Translations under genes and position numbers: made by a program
The notes under the pieces: generated by a model
Seen by the model: only the letters and a program-made list of their open reading frames with translations
Told to the model about the DNA's origin: nothing
Database searches by the model: none
Shown here: positions 18,098-27,646 of the stretch, piece after piece
How the letters are laid out: every line of letters begins with the position of its first letter
Numbering within the stretch: position 1 is the first letter of the stretch
Source: Archangium violaceum Cb vi76
GTDB lineage: Bacteria; Myxococcota; Myxococcia; Myxococcales; Myxococcaceae
Assembly (NCBI RefSeq): GCF_000733295.1
Contig: NZ_JPMI01000201.1
Coordinates: 39,137 to 103,136 of the forward strand
Reading direction: 5' to 3'
Length of the DNA: 64,000 bases

Positions 18098-20725
18098 ATG
18101 AGCAGCATCCTCGTCATCAACGCGGCGGGCCGGGAGACCCGCGTGGCCCTCGTCGAGACCGGCCACATCGCGGAGTTCTACCTCGAGCGTAAGAAGGACA
18201 AGGGAATCGTCGGAAACATCTACAAGGGCCGCGTCGTCCGGGTGCTCCCGGGCATGCAAGCGGCCTTCGTGGATATTGGCCTGGAGAAGGCCGCCTTCCT
18301 GTACGTCAGTGACGTCGTCTACGACCCGGACTTCGCGCGCGCCCAGTTCGAGTTGACCGAGGGCGAGCACGACGACGCCCCGGAAGTCCCCGAGGAGTCC
18401 GAGGCCATGGCCGCCGAGGCCGCCCATGAGACGGGCGCCGAGGTGGACGCCGAGGTCCACGAGCACGCCGCCCCCGCGGGCGAGGCTCCCCCCGCCGTCG
18501 AGGAGCCCGAGCACCACGCCGAGGAGCACCGCGCCGAGGAGCCCACCCCCGTGGCCGCTCCCGCCGCGCCGGTGGCCGCCGCTCCCTCCGAGCCGGTGGC
18601 CACCACCGAGCCCGTGGCCGTGGCCACCACCGAGCCCGTGGCCGTGGCCGCCCCGGCCGAGCCCGTGGCCGCTGCCGCCGAGCCGGTGAGCGTCGCTCAG
18701 ACGCCGGTGGAGTCCGCGCCCGTGAGCGTGGAGGCCCAGGCGACCCCCGCTCCAGAGGCGGCCGCGTCCATGCCCGCCACCGAGGGTGCCGTGGCCCTGG
18801 CACTGCCTTCCGAGCCGGCCACCGTCACCGGTGAGCAGGCCGCCGAGGCCCCCGCCGCTCCGGCCGAGGCCCCCGCGCAGCGCCCCGAGACGGCCGCCGG
18901 TGAGCGCCGGGCTCCGCGCGAGAACCGCGAGGCCGCTCGCGAGGCCCGTGAGGCCCGCCGCGAGCAGAAGGACCGCGAGCGCGAGAAGGACCGCGAGAAG
19001 GACAAGGCCCGCAAGCAGCGCGAGGAGCAGCAGCGCAAGCGCGAGGAGGAGAAGTCCAAGCCGCGCAAGACGGCGAAGATCGAGGAGCTGCTGAAGGTGG
19101 GCCAGGAGGTCGTGGTCCAGATCTCCAAGGATCCCATCGGCACCAAGGGCGCGCGCCTCACCTCGCACATCTCCATCCCGGGCCGTCACCTGGTGTTCAT
19201 GCCCACGGTGGACCACGTGGGCATCAGCCGCCGCATCTCCAACGAGAAGGAGCGCAAGCGCCTGCGGGAGATCGTGGACCGGCTGCGTCCGCCCGGGACG
19301 GGCTTCATCGTGCGCACGGTGGCCGAGAACGTGCCGCAGGAGAAGCTCGAGACCGACATCCGCTTCCTCATCGAGGTGTGGAACCAGGTGGTGCGCCGCA
19401 ACGAGAAGCGCGGTGGCCCCGGTCTGCTGCACCCGGACCTGGACCTCATCCTGCGCGCCACGCGCGACCTCTTCGCCCACGACGTGGAGAAGCTCGTCGT
19501 CGATGACCGCGAGGAGTACGAGCGCATCCTCGGCTTCGTGAACGCGCAGGATCCGGCGCTCAAGGACCGGGTGGTGCTCCACGAGTCGGACGAGCCCATC
19601 TTCGACGCGTACGGGATTGAACACGAGCTGCAGCGCGCCACCCAGCGCAAGGTGTGGCTCAAGAGCGGCGGCTACCTCATCATCGACCAGGCCGAGGCGC
19701 TCACCGCCATCGACGTCAACTCGGGCCGCTACGTCGGCAAGAAGAGCCTCGAGGAGACGATCACCAAGATCAACGTCGAGGCGGCCAAGGAGATCGTCTA
19801 CCAGCTGCGGCTGCGCAACATCGGCGGCATCATCATCTGCGACTTCATCGACATGGAGAAGCCGCAGAACCGGGACAAGGTCTTCAAGTCGCTGCAGGAG
19901 GCGCTGGGCCGGGACAAGGCCAAGACGAACGTGCTGCGCATCTCCGAGCTGGGCCTGGTGGAGATGACGCGCAAGCGCGTGCGCGAGTCCATCGGCCGCG
20001 TGCTGCACGAGGACTGCCCGTACTGCGATGGCAAGGGCTTCGTGAAGACGGCGACCACGGTGGCCTACGAGATCTTCGGGGAGATCCGCCGCGAGGCGCC
20101 GGGCTACAAGGACCCGACGCTGGTCATCAACTGCAACGCCGAGGTGGCGCGGTTGCTCCAGGGCGAGGAGCGCCAGGAACTGCGGCACCTGATGGACCGC
20201 TACAACAAGTCCATCCAGGTGAAGGCGCAGCAGAACTACCACCGCGAGCAGTACGACATCTACGGCCGCAGCGCGCAGGGCGGGGACCACAAGGTGGCCT
20301 CGTCGCCGGGCTCGGGTGATGGCGAGCTGTCCATGCAGCGCCGGCCCGAGAGTGGCGGAGGAGAGCGGGGCCCGCGCGAGGGTGGCCGCGACCGCGACCG
20401 CGATCGTGACCGGGGTGGTGGCCGCGACCGCGGAGAGCGCGGCGACCGGGGTGGTGGCCGTGACCGTGGCGAGCGCGGCGACCGGGGTGAGCGCGGCGAG
20501 CGCGGCGACCGGAGTGGTGGTGGCCGTGACCGAGACCGTGACCGGGGAGACCGGAGTGGTGGTGGCCGCGACCGTGACCGTGACCGCAACCGGGGCGAGC
20601 AGCAGCGCCGGCCCGAGCAGCGGGAAGGACGCGGCCAGCAGCAGGGGCAGGCGAGCGAGCAGCCCAACGCGAATGCCACGCCTCCGAAGCCGCCGAGCGG
20701 CGGCAACGAGCCTGGCAACACCTGA
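18098..20725 (+). CDS. rne: RNase E/G family endoribonuclease with insertion in the S1 domain
   Basis: 875 residues. S1 domain begins at about 35 (IYKGRVVRVLPGMQAAFVDI) but is interrupted after SDVVYDPDF (about 75) by some 250 residues of Ala/Pro/Glu-rich and then Arg/Lys/Glu-rich sequence, resuming at KIEELLKVGQEVVVQ (about 328). The catalytic DNase I-like part holds D539 (AIDVNSGR) and D582 (IICDFIDME); the zinc-link Cys are C640 and C643 (CPYCDGKG). The C-terminal tail is built of RGERGD/GGRDRD repeats, a likely RNA- or partner-binding region. Start ATG 18098 gives the conserved MSSILVINAAGRETRVA. Main mRNA decay and rRNA processing enzyme. Confidence 0.95.
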   Translation: MSSILVINAAGRETRVALVETGHIAEFYLERKKDKGIVGNIYKGRVVRVLPGMQAAFVDIGLEKAAFLYVSDVVYDPDFARAQFELTEGEHDDAPEVPEESEAMAAEAAHETGAEVDAEVHEHAAPAGEAPPAVEEPEHHAEEHRAEEPTPVAAPAAPVAAAPSEPVATTEPVAVATTEPVAVAAPAEPVAAAAEPVSVAQTPVESAPVSVEAQATPAPEAAASMPATEGAVALALPSEPATVTGEQAAEAPAAPAEAPAQRPETAAGERRAPRENREAAREAREARREQKDREREKDREKDKARKQREEQQRKREEEKSKPRKTAKIEELLKVGQEVVVQISKDPIGTKGARLTSHISIPGRHLVFMPTVDHVGISRRISNEKERKRLREIVDRLRPPGTGFIVRTVAENVPQEKLETDIRFLIEVWNQVVRRNEKRGGPGLLHPDLDLILRATRDLFAHDVEKLVVDDREEYERILGFVNAQDPALKDRVVLHESDEPIFDAYGIEHELQRATQRKVWLKSGGYLIIDQAEALTAIDVNSGRYVGKKSLEETITKINVEAAKEIVYQLRLRNIGGIIICDFIDMEKPQNRDKVFKSLQEALGRDKAKTNVLRISELGLVEMTRKRVRESIGRVLHEDCPYCDGKGFVKTATTVAYEIFGEIRREAPGYKDPTLVINCNAEVARLLQGEERQELRHLMDRYNKSIQVKAQQNYHREQYDIYGRSAQGGDHKVASSPGSGDGELSMQRRPESGGGERGPREGGRDRDRDRDRGGGRDRGERGDRGGGRDRGERGDRGERGERGDRSGGGRDRDRDRGDRSGGGRDRDRDRNRGEQQRRPEQREGRGQQQGQASEQPNANATPPKPPSGGNEPGNT
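20367..20602 (+). repeat. Low-complexity Arg/Asp/Gly repeat at the 3' end of the RNase E/G gene
   Basis: Imperfect short DNA repeats (units such as GGTGGCCGCGACCG and GAGCGCGGCGACCGG) encoding GGRDRDRDR and RGERGD blocks. Fully explained as coding sequence for an RGG-like RNA-binding tail. Confidence 0.75.
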
Positions 20726-20827
20726 GGGGTGAGGTTGCCGGGCCCGCCGTGGAACCCACCGCGGGCCCCGCCCCCCCTCCCCCTGGCCGAGCCGCCCTGG
20801 CATTGGATAGCCTTCGCCTCTCCCCGG

Positions 20828-22258
20828 ATGCGGCCCGTCACCCCCCTCTTCTTCAAGCGACTGCGCGCCAGCGCGCTCCAGTGGGCCCGGCGCACCTGGG
20901 CGCCGATGGAGCGGACGCGCATGGGCCGTTTCGCCATGGACACGTTCGTGGCGGTGCGCGGCCTCGCACGCGGCTTCCAGGGCGAGAACATCCGCCTCAG
21001 GGCCGCGGCGCTCACCTACATCAGCGTCTTCTCCCTGGTGCCGCTGCTGACGGTGGTGGTGGCCTTGCTGGGCGCCTACCACCAACAAGAGGTCCAGCAC
21101 CGCCTGCGCGAGTTCATCTTCGCGGTGATGGCTCCGGGCGTACGCGAGGAGTCGTCGGCCTTCCTCGAACGCTTCCTGGAGCCGGGCCACACGACGGCCA
21201 TTGGAAGCGCGGGCTTCCTCGGGCTGCTCTTCTCGGCGGGCTCGCTGCTGCACAACATCGACGTCTCGCTGAACGAAATCTGGGGCGTGAAGAACCACCG
21301 CTCCTGGGTGGTGCGCGGGCTCATCTACGCGGGACTGCTGCTGCTGGGTCCGCTGATGCTGGCCATCTCGCTCACGGGAACGGGCGTGGTCCGCTCCTTC
21401 CTGCAGGGCACCCACGCACCGCTCGTCGTGGACCTCTTCGAGCTGCTATTCGGCGCCCTGTCTCCCCTCGTAGCGGCGGGTGGGCTCACCCTGCTCTACT
21501 ACGTGACGCCCAACACCCACCTGCGCCTGCGCTCGGCACTCTCGGGTGGACTGGTGGCGGGCGCGGCCTGGAGCGTGGCGCGGCATGTGTACACGGGCAT
21601 CGCCGCGTACAGCTTCCGCCACAACCCGCTCTACGCCTCGCTGGGCGCCCTGCCCATGTTCCTCGCGTGGCTGTACGTGGACTGGCTCCTCTTCCTCGTG
21701 GGCGCCCGCCTCTCCTACGCGGTGGAGCACGCCACGTTCCGGGACTCGCTGTGGGTCTTCGGTGCCCACCCGCGCGCCCGGGAGCTGGTGGCGGCCCGGG
21801 TGGCCCAGGAGACCACGCTCGTCTGGTTCGACGGAGGAACGCCCCCGCTCCCCCGGGACCTGGCCCTGCGCCTCCGGGTCGCCGAGGTGCTCGTCGACGA
21901 GGTGGTGGACGACCTGGAGCGGGCGGGTCTGGTCGAGCGTCACCGGAAGGGAGGCATCCTGCCGGCCCGCGCCCCGGCCGAGCTGACCCTGGCCGACCTG
22001 ACGCTCGCCGTCCACGGCGTCTACAACCCCGTCGAGCCGGGCTCCCACACCACCCCACGAGCTCCCGGCTTCGAGGTCCTGGACGCCTTCTTCCGGGAGT
22101 CGGACCGGGCGGGGCTCGACGTCTTGCGTCGGACGCGGTGGGTGGACCTCGCCATCCTGGTGCGCCCGGGGCTCGCGGAAGCCCAGGCGGCCACGACGGC
22201 GGCCACGGCCCCGGAACCCTCTCCGGCCGAGACAGTGGCCGGAAGCGGAAATCCGTAA
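20828..22258 (+). CDS. YihY/virulence factor BrkB family membrane protein
   Basis: 476 residues from ATG 20828; an in-frame upstream stretch is Pro-rich and has no start signal. Six hydrophobic segments lie between about 70 and 320, with family landmarks RAAALTYISVFSLVPLLTV, FLGLLFSAGSLL, the polar patch NEIWGVK and the last loop FRHNPLYASLGALP. C-terminal third (about 320-476) is soluble, with a winged-helix-like stretch after it. Family function is not settled; despite an old annotation it is not RNase BN. Confidence 0.88.
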   Translation: MRPVTPLFFKRLRASALQWARRTWAPMERTRMGRFAMDTFVAVRGLARGFQGENIRLRAAALTYISVFSLVPLLTVVVALLGAYHQQEVQHRLREFIFAVMAPGVREESSAFLERFLEPGHTTAIGSAGFLGLLFSAGSLLHNIDVSLNEIWGVKNHRSWVVRGLIYAGLLLLGPLMLAISLTGTGVVRSFLQGTHAPLVVDLFELLFGALSPLVAAGGLTLLYYVTPNTHLRLRSALSGGLVAGAAWSVARHVYTGIAAYSFRHNPLYASLGALPMFLAWLYVDWLLFLVGARLSYAVEHATFRDSLWVFGAHPRARELVAARVAQETTLVWFDGGTPPLPRDLALRLRVAEVLVDEVVDDLERAGLVERHRKGGILPARAPAELTLADLTLAVHGVYNPVEPGSHTTPRAPGFEVLDAFFRESDRAGLDVLRRTRWVDLAILVRPGLAEAQAATTAATAPEPSPAETVAGSGNP

Positions 22259-22288
22259 CGTTTCTAGGAGGTTGGCGGACCTCGCGCC

Positions 22289-22316
22289 TTGCGCGCCCCA
22301 TCGGTTCTGTTATCGT
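22289..22316 (+). promoter_or_regulatory. Candidate sigma-70-type promoter of the HU/IHF-type gene
   Basis: TTGCGC at 22289-22294 and TATCGT at 22311-22316 with a 16-bp spacer, in the only A/T-richer part of the gap before the DNA-binding protein gene. The resulting leader would be about 60 bases. Confidence 0.4.
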
Positions 22317-22382
22317 TTCGGGATTCGACCACGGGCCAAGCGCCCTGTTTCCGAGGGGTTACGCGGTTTGCGGGAGCGTGCG

Positions 22383-22721
22383 ATGCTGAAGTCCGATCTG
22401 ATCAACGTCCTCGTCGGCAAGAAGGGGATGACGCAGAAACAGGCCGAGGCCACCGTCGAGACGATCTTCGAGTCCATGAAGGATGCCCTTTGCCGCGGAG
22501 AGAACATCGAGATCCGCGGGCTGGGCGCCTTCCATGTGAAGAACTACCAGGGCTACCAGGGCCGCAATCCGAAGACGGGGCAGATCATCCCCGTGAAGCC
22601 CAAGCGGGGCCTGCTGTTCCGCACGGGCAAGGAGCTGCGCGACCGCGTCAACCGGCCGGCGCCCCAGACCCCGCAGTCCGACATCTCGTTCGACCCCAAG
22701 AGCGGCAACGGCACCTACTAG
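22383..22721 (+). CDS. HU/IHF-family DNA-binding protein
   Basis: 112 residues. Begins MLKSDLINVLVGKKGMTQKQ (two-helix base), then EIRGLGAFHVKNYQGYQGRNPKTGQIIPVK, the beta-arm of the HU/IHF fold with R-N-P-K-T-G at the tip, and KRGLLFRTGKELRDRVN. A C-terminal tail of about 20 residues is extra. Bends DNA as a dimer; partner not visible here. It converges with the type III operon, the stops being only 7 bases apart. Confidence 0.93.
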   Translation: MLKSDLINVLVGKKGMTQKQAEATVETIFESMKDALCRGENIEIRGLGAFHVKNYQGYQGRNPKTGQIIPVKPKRGLLFRTGKELRDRVNRPAPQTPQSDISFDPKSGNGTY

Positions 22722-22728
22722 CCTCCGC

Positions 22729-24816
22729 TCAGCGTCCCAGGGCCACGGGCGCCAGCCGCCCCAGGGGACGTATCTGCAGGTTCATGTCCAGCTCGCCATA
22801 GGTGAGCACCGCGACGTCCGGAAAGGCGCCCTCGCACAGCTTGCGCAGGGTGCGCCGGACATCGGGAGCCGTGAGCAGCACCGTCTGCCCCCCCGTGGCG
22901 ATGTGCTTCACCCCCTCCAGAATCTCCGCCACCCGCTCGGGTGAAGGTGCCGGCCCGCGAGGGCCACCGGAGCGCAGCGTCTCCTCGATCTCCGGATCCA
23001 CCAGGTAGGCGAAGAGCGGCCCGGACGGGGCGAACTTGTGGCTGAGGTAGCGGGAGAGTGCCTGACGGCAGCGCTCGGCCAGGGCCGAGGCATCCCCTTC
23101 GGTCGTGGGAGCCACCAGCGCCTCGAGGATGGCGCGCATGTTCCGAATGCTCACCTGCTCCTCCACGAGCTTGCGCAACACCTCGGTGAGCAGCGGCAGC
23201 GGGACCTTCTGGAGCGCTTCCTTCACCAGCGTGGGAGCCTGGGCCTCGAGCCCATCCAACAGCCCCTGCACCTCCTGGATGCCGAGGAACCCCGCCGTCC
23301 GGGCGCGGAGGAGGCTTCGCAGGTGCTCGGCGATGAGCTCCCCGGCACTCCGGAGCGGAACCTGCGCCATGTCCAGGCGGGCGCGCGCCTCCGCCGACAC
23401 GCGACTGATGGGCTTGCCGGTGGAGGGCTCCAGCGCGGGCTCCGCCTTCAACTCCAGGAAGGCCAATTCCTCCGGCTGCGCCAGCGCATAGAGCGCCCCG
23501 GGCACGACCTGTCCCATCGCCGCGGGCACCTCGTCGACCAGGATGCGGTAGCTCCCCGCTGGAAGATAGGTGGCCTCGGTCCGCACCCGGATGCCGGGTA
23601 CACGCACGCCCAGTTCGTAGAAGACCTCGTCCCGTATCCGGTTGAGCACCTGGTGCACGAACGCGCCCCCATTTTCCTGGGCCAGCGGCGTGAGGTCCGG
23701 CGAGAGGTCCACTGTCAGCGGGGCGACTCCCACCGGAGCCACCGTGCTCTCGGGAGGTGCTCCCGGGCCGCCCTGAGCCCCCTCCCCTGCTTCGGTTCCG
23801 CCCTCGGTCTGGGCCACTCCGGCGCCCTCCTCCGCCCCGGAGTCCTTCATCCGCCCGAGGGCATGCGCCAATGCCCCCAGGACCACCCCCAGCCCGAGGA
23901 ACGTCAGGTGTGGCATCCCCGGCATCGCGGCGAGGGCCACGCACAGCCCGGCCACCACCCACATTGCCCGGGCCTCTCCGAAGAGCTGCGAGCCAATCTC
24001 CGCCCCGAGCGAGTCGTCCTCCTTCTCCGAGGCCACGCGCGTGACGACGAGACCCGCCGCCACCGCGATGCACAGGGAGGGAATCTGAGACACCAGCCCG
24101 TCGCCGATAGCGATGAGCGCATAGGTGGAGGCCGCGTCCGCCATGGTCATCCCGTTCTGCAGGACGCCGATACAGATACCGCCCAAAAGGTTCACCGCGA
24201 CGATGACCAGGCCCGCGATGACATCGCCCTTCACGAACTTCATCGCGCCATCCATGGCACCGAACATCTGGGATTCGCGCTCCAGGTTCCGGCGCCGGCG
24301 GCGCGCCTGCGCCTGGTCGATGGCTCCCGCTCGCAGGTCCGCGTCGATGGACATCTGCTTGCCCGGCATCGCGTCCAGGGTGAAGCGCGCGGAGACCTCG
24401 GCCACGCGCTCGGCGCCCTTGGCCACCACCAGGAGCTGCACCAGCGTCAGGATGGCGAAGATGACCGCGCCGACGACGTAATCCCCTCGCACCACGAACT
24501 CGCCAAAGGCCTGGATGACCTCGCCCGCATGTCCCTCCGCGAGCGCCAGCCGCGTGGACGACACGTTGAGCGCGAGCCGGAAGAGCGTCGTGAACAACAA
24601 CAGTGTCGGGAAGGACGTCACCTTCAGCGCATCCCGGGCGTAGAGCGCCGCCACCAGCAGCGCCACCGCCGCCGCCAGATTGATGGCCAGCCCCAGGTCC
24701 AGCAGCCAGGGCGGCAGCGGGATGATGAGTGCACCGAGCACCGCGGCCATCGCCACCGCGAGCACCACATCCGAGGACCTGCGCGCCCTCATGAGAATCT
24801 TCATCAGTTGGTTCAT
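22729..24816 (-). CDS. sctV: Type III secretion export gate protein SctV (FlhA homologue)
   Basis: 695 residues. About seven N-terminal membrane segments, then the conserved FHIPEP-family block (LFRLALNVSSTRLAL and FTLDAMPGKQMSIDADLRAG), and a cytosolic C-terminal domain from about 350 that forms the nonameric ring receiving substrates. The linker (about 325-360) is Gly/Glu/Ala-rich. Last gene of the operon; its ATG overlaps the sctU stop by four bases. Confidence 0.95.
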   Translation of the reverse strand: MNQLMKILMRARRSSDVVLAVAMAAVLGALIIPLPPWLLDLGLAINLAAAVALLVAALYARDALKVTSFPTLLLFTTLFRLALNVSSTRLALAEGHAGEVIQAFGEFVVRGDYVVGAVIFAILTLVQLLVVAKGAERVAEVSARFTLDAMPGKQMSIDADLRAGAIDQAQARRRRRNLERESQMFGAMDGAMKFVKGDVIAGLVIVAVNLLGGICIGVLQNGMTMADAASTYALIAIGDGLVSQIPSLCIAVAAGLVVTRVASEKEDDSLGAEIGSQLFGEARAMWVVAGLCVALAAMPGMPHLTFLGLGVVLGALAHALGRMKDSGAEEGAGVAQTEGGTEAGEGAQGGPGAPPESTVAPVGVAPLTVDLSPDLTPLAQENGGAFVHQVLNRIRDEVFYELGVRVPGIRVRTEATYLPAGSYRILVDEVPAAMGQVVPGALYALAQPEELAFLELKAEPALEPSTGKPISRVSAEARARLDMAQVPLRSAGELIAEHLRSLLRARTAGFLGIQEVQGLLDGLEAQAPTLVKEALQKVPLPLLTEVLRKLVEEQVSIRNMRAILEALVAPTTEGDASALAERCRQALSRYLSHKFAPSGPLFAYLVDPEIEETLRSGGPRGPAPSPERVAEILEGVKHIATGGQTVLLTAPDVRRTLRKLCEGAFPDVAVLTYGELDMNLQIRPLGRLAPVALGR

Positions 24817-25859
24817 GACGTCTGCCTCCGTGGATGGTCGTCCACGTCCTGCGACTCCTGCGCTACCCGGAGGACCGCCGCGGCGGCCTGGTAAAGTTCC
24901 TCGGGGATCTCCTCCCCGACGTCGTAGTGGATGAGGCTGCGGGCCAGCGGCACGTCCCGGATCACCGGGACTCCGAGCCGCTCGGCCTCACGCCGCAGCG
25001 AGAACGCGTCCGCCTCCCGCCCCTTGGCGACGAGGTAGGGCGCATCACACTCTTCCGTGGCATAGCGGAGCGCGACCGCGATGTGCGTGGGGTTGACGAC
25101 CACGACGCTCGCCTTCTGCACTCCACGTGCCGCACCTCCCGCCGCGAGCTGCCGGTGCAATGCCTTGCGCTGGCCCTTGTGGTGCGGGTCGCCCTCGCTC
25201 TCCTTGTGCTCCCGCTTCACTTCCTCGCGGGTCATCATCAGGTCCTTCACGTGCTTGCGGCGCGCGAGCGCGTAGTCCCCCACGCCCAGAACCACCAGGA
25301 CGCATGCGAGCCGGACGGTGAGCGGCCCGAGCCGGCCCAGGATGTGCTCCAACCCCAACGTCCCCTCCAGCCAGGCCGTGCGCAGCACGTCCGGTCCGGC
25401 CTCCACGGCCGCGCTCCAGACGAGCCACGCCACCACCGCGCTCACGAGCAACGCCTTGCCCAGCTCGATGAGCGGTCTCACGCTGAAGAGCTTCTTCAAG
25501 CCCTCCGCCGGGTTGATGCGCTCGAGCTTGGGCATCACGTGCTCCGCGTTCAGCTCGAAGCCCACCGTGGCCACGGACACGGCGAGCGATGCCAGCAGCG
25601 CGCCACCGAGCGCGGGCCCGACCAGGAGCGCCATCAATCCCAGTGCTTCCCTCAGTGCGCCCGTGGGCTCCTGGTGCAGCATCAACCGGGCCGTCCACTC
25701 CCTCAGCCTCGCGAAACCCGCGGGTGCCGACGCGGTGAGACCGAGCAGTCCCCCGAGTGTCACCACGCTGGAGGACAGCAGACGACTGCGCGGAATCTGT
25801 CCCTTGCGGCGCGCTTCGCGCAGGCGCTTCGCCGAGGGTTGTTCCGTCTTCTCGCTCAC
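24813..25859 (-). CDS. sctU: Type III secretion switch protein SctU (FlhB homologue)
   Basis: 348 residues. N-terminal EKTEQPSAKRLREARRKGQIPRS is the classical FlhB/SctU start; four membrane segments; autocleavage motif NPTH at 256-259 is intact, so substrate-specificity switching should be possible. C-terminal piece ends with a hydrophilic tail. ATGA overlaps on both sides (sctT stop, sctV start). Confidence 0.96.
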   Translation of the reverse strand: MSEKTEQPSAKRLREARRKGQIPRSRLLSSSVVTLGGLLGLTASAPAGFARLREWTARLMLHQEPTGALREALGLMALLVGPALGGALLASLAVSVATVGFELNAEHVMPKLERINPAEGLKKLFSVRPLIELGKALLVSAVVAWLVWSAAVEAGPDVLRTAWLEGTLGLEHILGRLGPLTVRLACVLVVLGVGDYALARRKHVKDLMMTREEVKREHKESEGDPHHKGQRKALHRQLAAGGAARGVQKASVVVVNPTHIAVALRYATEECDAPYLVAKGREADAFSLRREAERLGVPVIRDVPLARSLIHYDVGEEIPEELYQAAAAVLRVAQESQDVDDHPRRQTS

Positions 25860-26650
25860 CGCGCCACCTCCCCGAGCCGGAACAGCGCGCCGTCCACCGA
25901 GACGAAGCCCGCGAGCAGCCGCTCACAGAGAATGCCCACCGCGAGCCACAGCAATGCGCCTCCCGCGAGAATGCGCAGCGGCGCCCCGAGGTCCTGGAGG
26001 TTCACCTGGGGCGCGGCGCGCGACACCATCCCCAACAGACAGTCCACCGCCATCACCGCCGCGGCGATGGGCGCCCCCACCGCGAGCCCCGTGGCCATCG
26101 CCCCTCCAGCGAGCCCCACCACATGCATCACCGCCTCCTCGGTGGGCACGTACGCGCCGAGCCTCACCCACACGAAGCCACGCACCAGCCCGGAGAGCAC
26201 GACGGGCATCAGCCCTCCCGTCACCACCAGTCCCACGAGAAGCTGGTAGAGCGCATCCCCCGTGGCGGATTCACGCGTCCCAGCGACCGGCAGGCTCGCC
26301 TCCGCCGAGGTGCCCCGGAACAGGTCGATGAAGCGCCCCCCCATCCGCGCCGCGTCGAAGGGCAGCGCCGCCACAAGCCCCACGGACGTGCCGTAGGTGA
26401 GCTCCTTCATCGCCATGGCCGCCAGTTGCAGGGGTGTCTCCACCGGCTCCGGCAGCGATACGCCCGCCACATGGTGCAGGAAGAGCGAGAGGCTCAGCAC
26501 CAGGGCCAGCTTCACCGTCGTCGGAGCCGCCTGTCCCCCCAGAAGAGGGCAGAGGAAGGCCACTGGCAGCAGGCGCGCGGAGCACAAAGCCACCGCCACC
26601 ATGCCCGGTCCCAGCGGCGCCAGTTGTGCGCGAGGTAGCTCGAGGTTCAC
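25856..26650 (-). CDS. sctT: Type III secretion export gate protein SctT (FliR homologue)
   Basis: 264 residues, about six to seven membrane segments. Landmarks: ARLLPVAFLCPLLGGQAAPT near the N-terminus, MKELTYGTSVGLVAALPF in the middle, DLGAPLRIL late. GTG at 26650 overlaps the sctS stop (GTGA); upstream extension of the frame runs into sctS and is rejected. SctT/FliR packs with SctR and SctS in the helical export gate. Confidence 0.93.
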   Translation of the reverse strand: MNLELPRAQLAPLGPGMVAVALCSARLLPVAFLCPLLGGQAAPTTVKLALVLSLSLFLHHVAGVSLPEPVETPLQLAAMAMKELTYGTSVGLVAALPFDAARMGGRFIDLFRGTSAEASLPVAGTRESATGDALYQLLVGLVVTGGLMPVVLSGLVRGFVWVRLGAYVPTEEAVMHVVGLAGGAMATGLAVGAPIAAAVMAVDCLLGMVSRAAPQVNLQDLGAPLRILAGGALLWLAVGILCERLLAGFVSVDGALFRLGEVAR

Positions 26651-26916
26651 CCGCCGACCTCCGCGATGACCCGCAGGACTTGATGCGCGAAGAGCGTGAG
26701 CTGTCCGGCGATCCACGGCCCCGCCACCACCAGGGCCAACACCGCCGCACACAGCTTGGGCACCACCGTGAGGGTGCTCTCCTGCAACTGCGTGGTGGCC
26801 TGGAAGAGGCTCATCAGGAAGCCCACCACCAGGCTGGCTCCAATCGGCGGCAGGGAGGCGAGCACCATCAACAGCAGCGCCTCGCGGCCCAGTGTGAACA
26901 GGACATCCTGGGTCAT
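26647..26916 (-). CDS. sctS: Type III secretion export gate protein SctS (FliQ homologue)
   Basis: 89 residues with two hydrophobic hairpin segments, the normal size of FliQ/SctS. Typical features: the LLLMVLASLPPIGASLVVGF segment, then QATTQLQESTLTVVPKL. Four bases after the sctR stop and overlapping the sctT start. Confidence 0.95.
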   Translation of the reverse strand: MTQDVLFTLGREALLLMVLASLPPIGASLVVGFLMSLFQATTQLQESTLTVVPKLCAAVLALVVAGPWIAGQLTLFAHQVLRVIAEVGG

Positions 26917-26920
26917 GGCA

Positions 26921-27646
26921 TCACCGGTAGCCGAGGATCAGGCCCCGCGCGAGCAGTGCCCAGCCATCCACGGCGACGAAGAGGAGGATCTTGAAGGGCA
27001 GGCTCACCTGGCTCGGTGACAACGACTGCATCCCGAGCGCGAGCAGGATGTTCGCGATGACCATGTCCAGCACCAGGAACGGAAGGAAGACGAGGAAGCC
27101 GATCTGAAAGGCCTCCGTCAGCTCCGTGATGACGAAGGCCGGAATGACCACGAAGAGGTCGTCCTCGTGCACCGCGTTCGCCTCTTCCGGCGGCCGCAAC
27201 TCGCGCGCGAGGTCCAGGAAACGGGCCCGCTCCTCCGGACTGCCATGCTTCACCAGGAAGGTGCGCAGCGGCTCGGTCACCCGCCCCGCCGCGCCGAGGA
27301 TCTGCGCACCGGAGCCGACGTCCTGGTAGACGGCCTGCCCCACGTCGTACATGCGCTCCATCACCGGCGCCATGATGTGCCCCGTCAGTATCGCCGCGAG
27401 CCCGGTGAGCACGATGGTCGGTGGCGCCTGCTGCGTTCCCATCGCCGAGCGGGCCAGGGACAGCACCACGGCGATCTTCGAGAAGCTCGTCAGCATCAGC
27501 ACCGCGAAGGGCAGCAGCGACATCAGCGCCAGCATCCCCATCATCGACAGCGGGCTGCCGGCGAACGACATCTGCGAGAGCGGCGTCTCCGCCGCAAAGG
27601 CCAGCCCGGGAACGAGCACTCCCAGCAGGAGCGGCACACGGCTCAT
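26921..27646 (-). CDS. sctR: Type III secretion export gate protein SctR (FliP homologue)
   Basis: 241 residues. Begins with a signal-like segment (LLLGVLVPGLAFAAE), as in FliP; many SctR proteins lack one. Conserved blocks: MLTSFSKIAVVLSLARSAMG, FVITELTEAFQIGFLVFLPF and ALGMQSLSPSQVSLPFKILLF. ATG at 27646 overlaps the stop of the FliO-like gene (ATGA). Confidence 0.95.
   Translation of the reverse strand: MSRVPLLLGVLVPGLAFAAETPLSQMSFAGSPLSMMGMLALMSLLPFAVLMLTSFSKIAVVLSLARSAMGTQQAPPTIVLTGLAAILTGHIMAPVMERMYDVGQAVYQDVGSGAQILGAAGRVTEPLRTFLVKHGSPEERARFLDLARELRPPEEANAVHEDDLFVVIPAFVITELTEAFQIGFLVFLPFLVLDMVIANILLALGMQSLSPSQVSLPFKILLFVAVDGWALLARGLILGYR

Noticed and set aside
18095..21415. 1106-codon open frame on the minus strand opposite the RNase E/G gene
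   Set aside because: Shadow of a high-GC gene: low-complexity protein, no ribosome-binding site, and the plus-strand frame carries all RNase E/G motifs.
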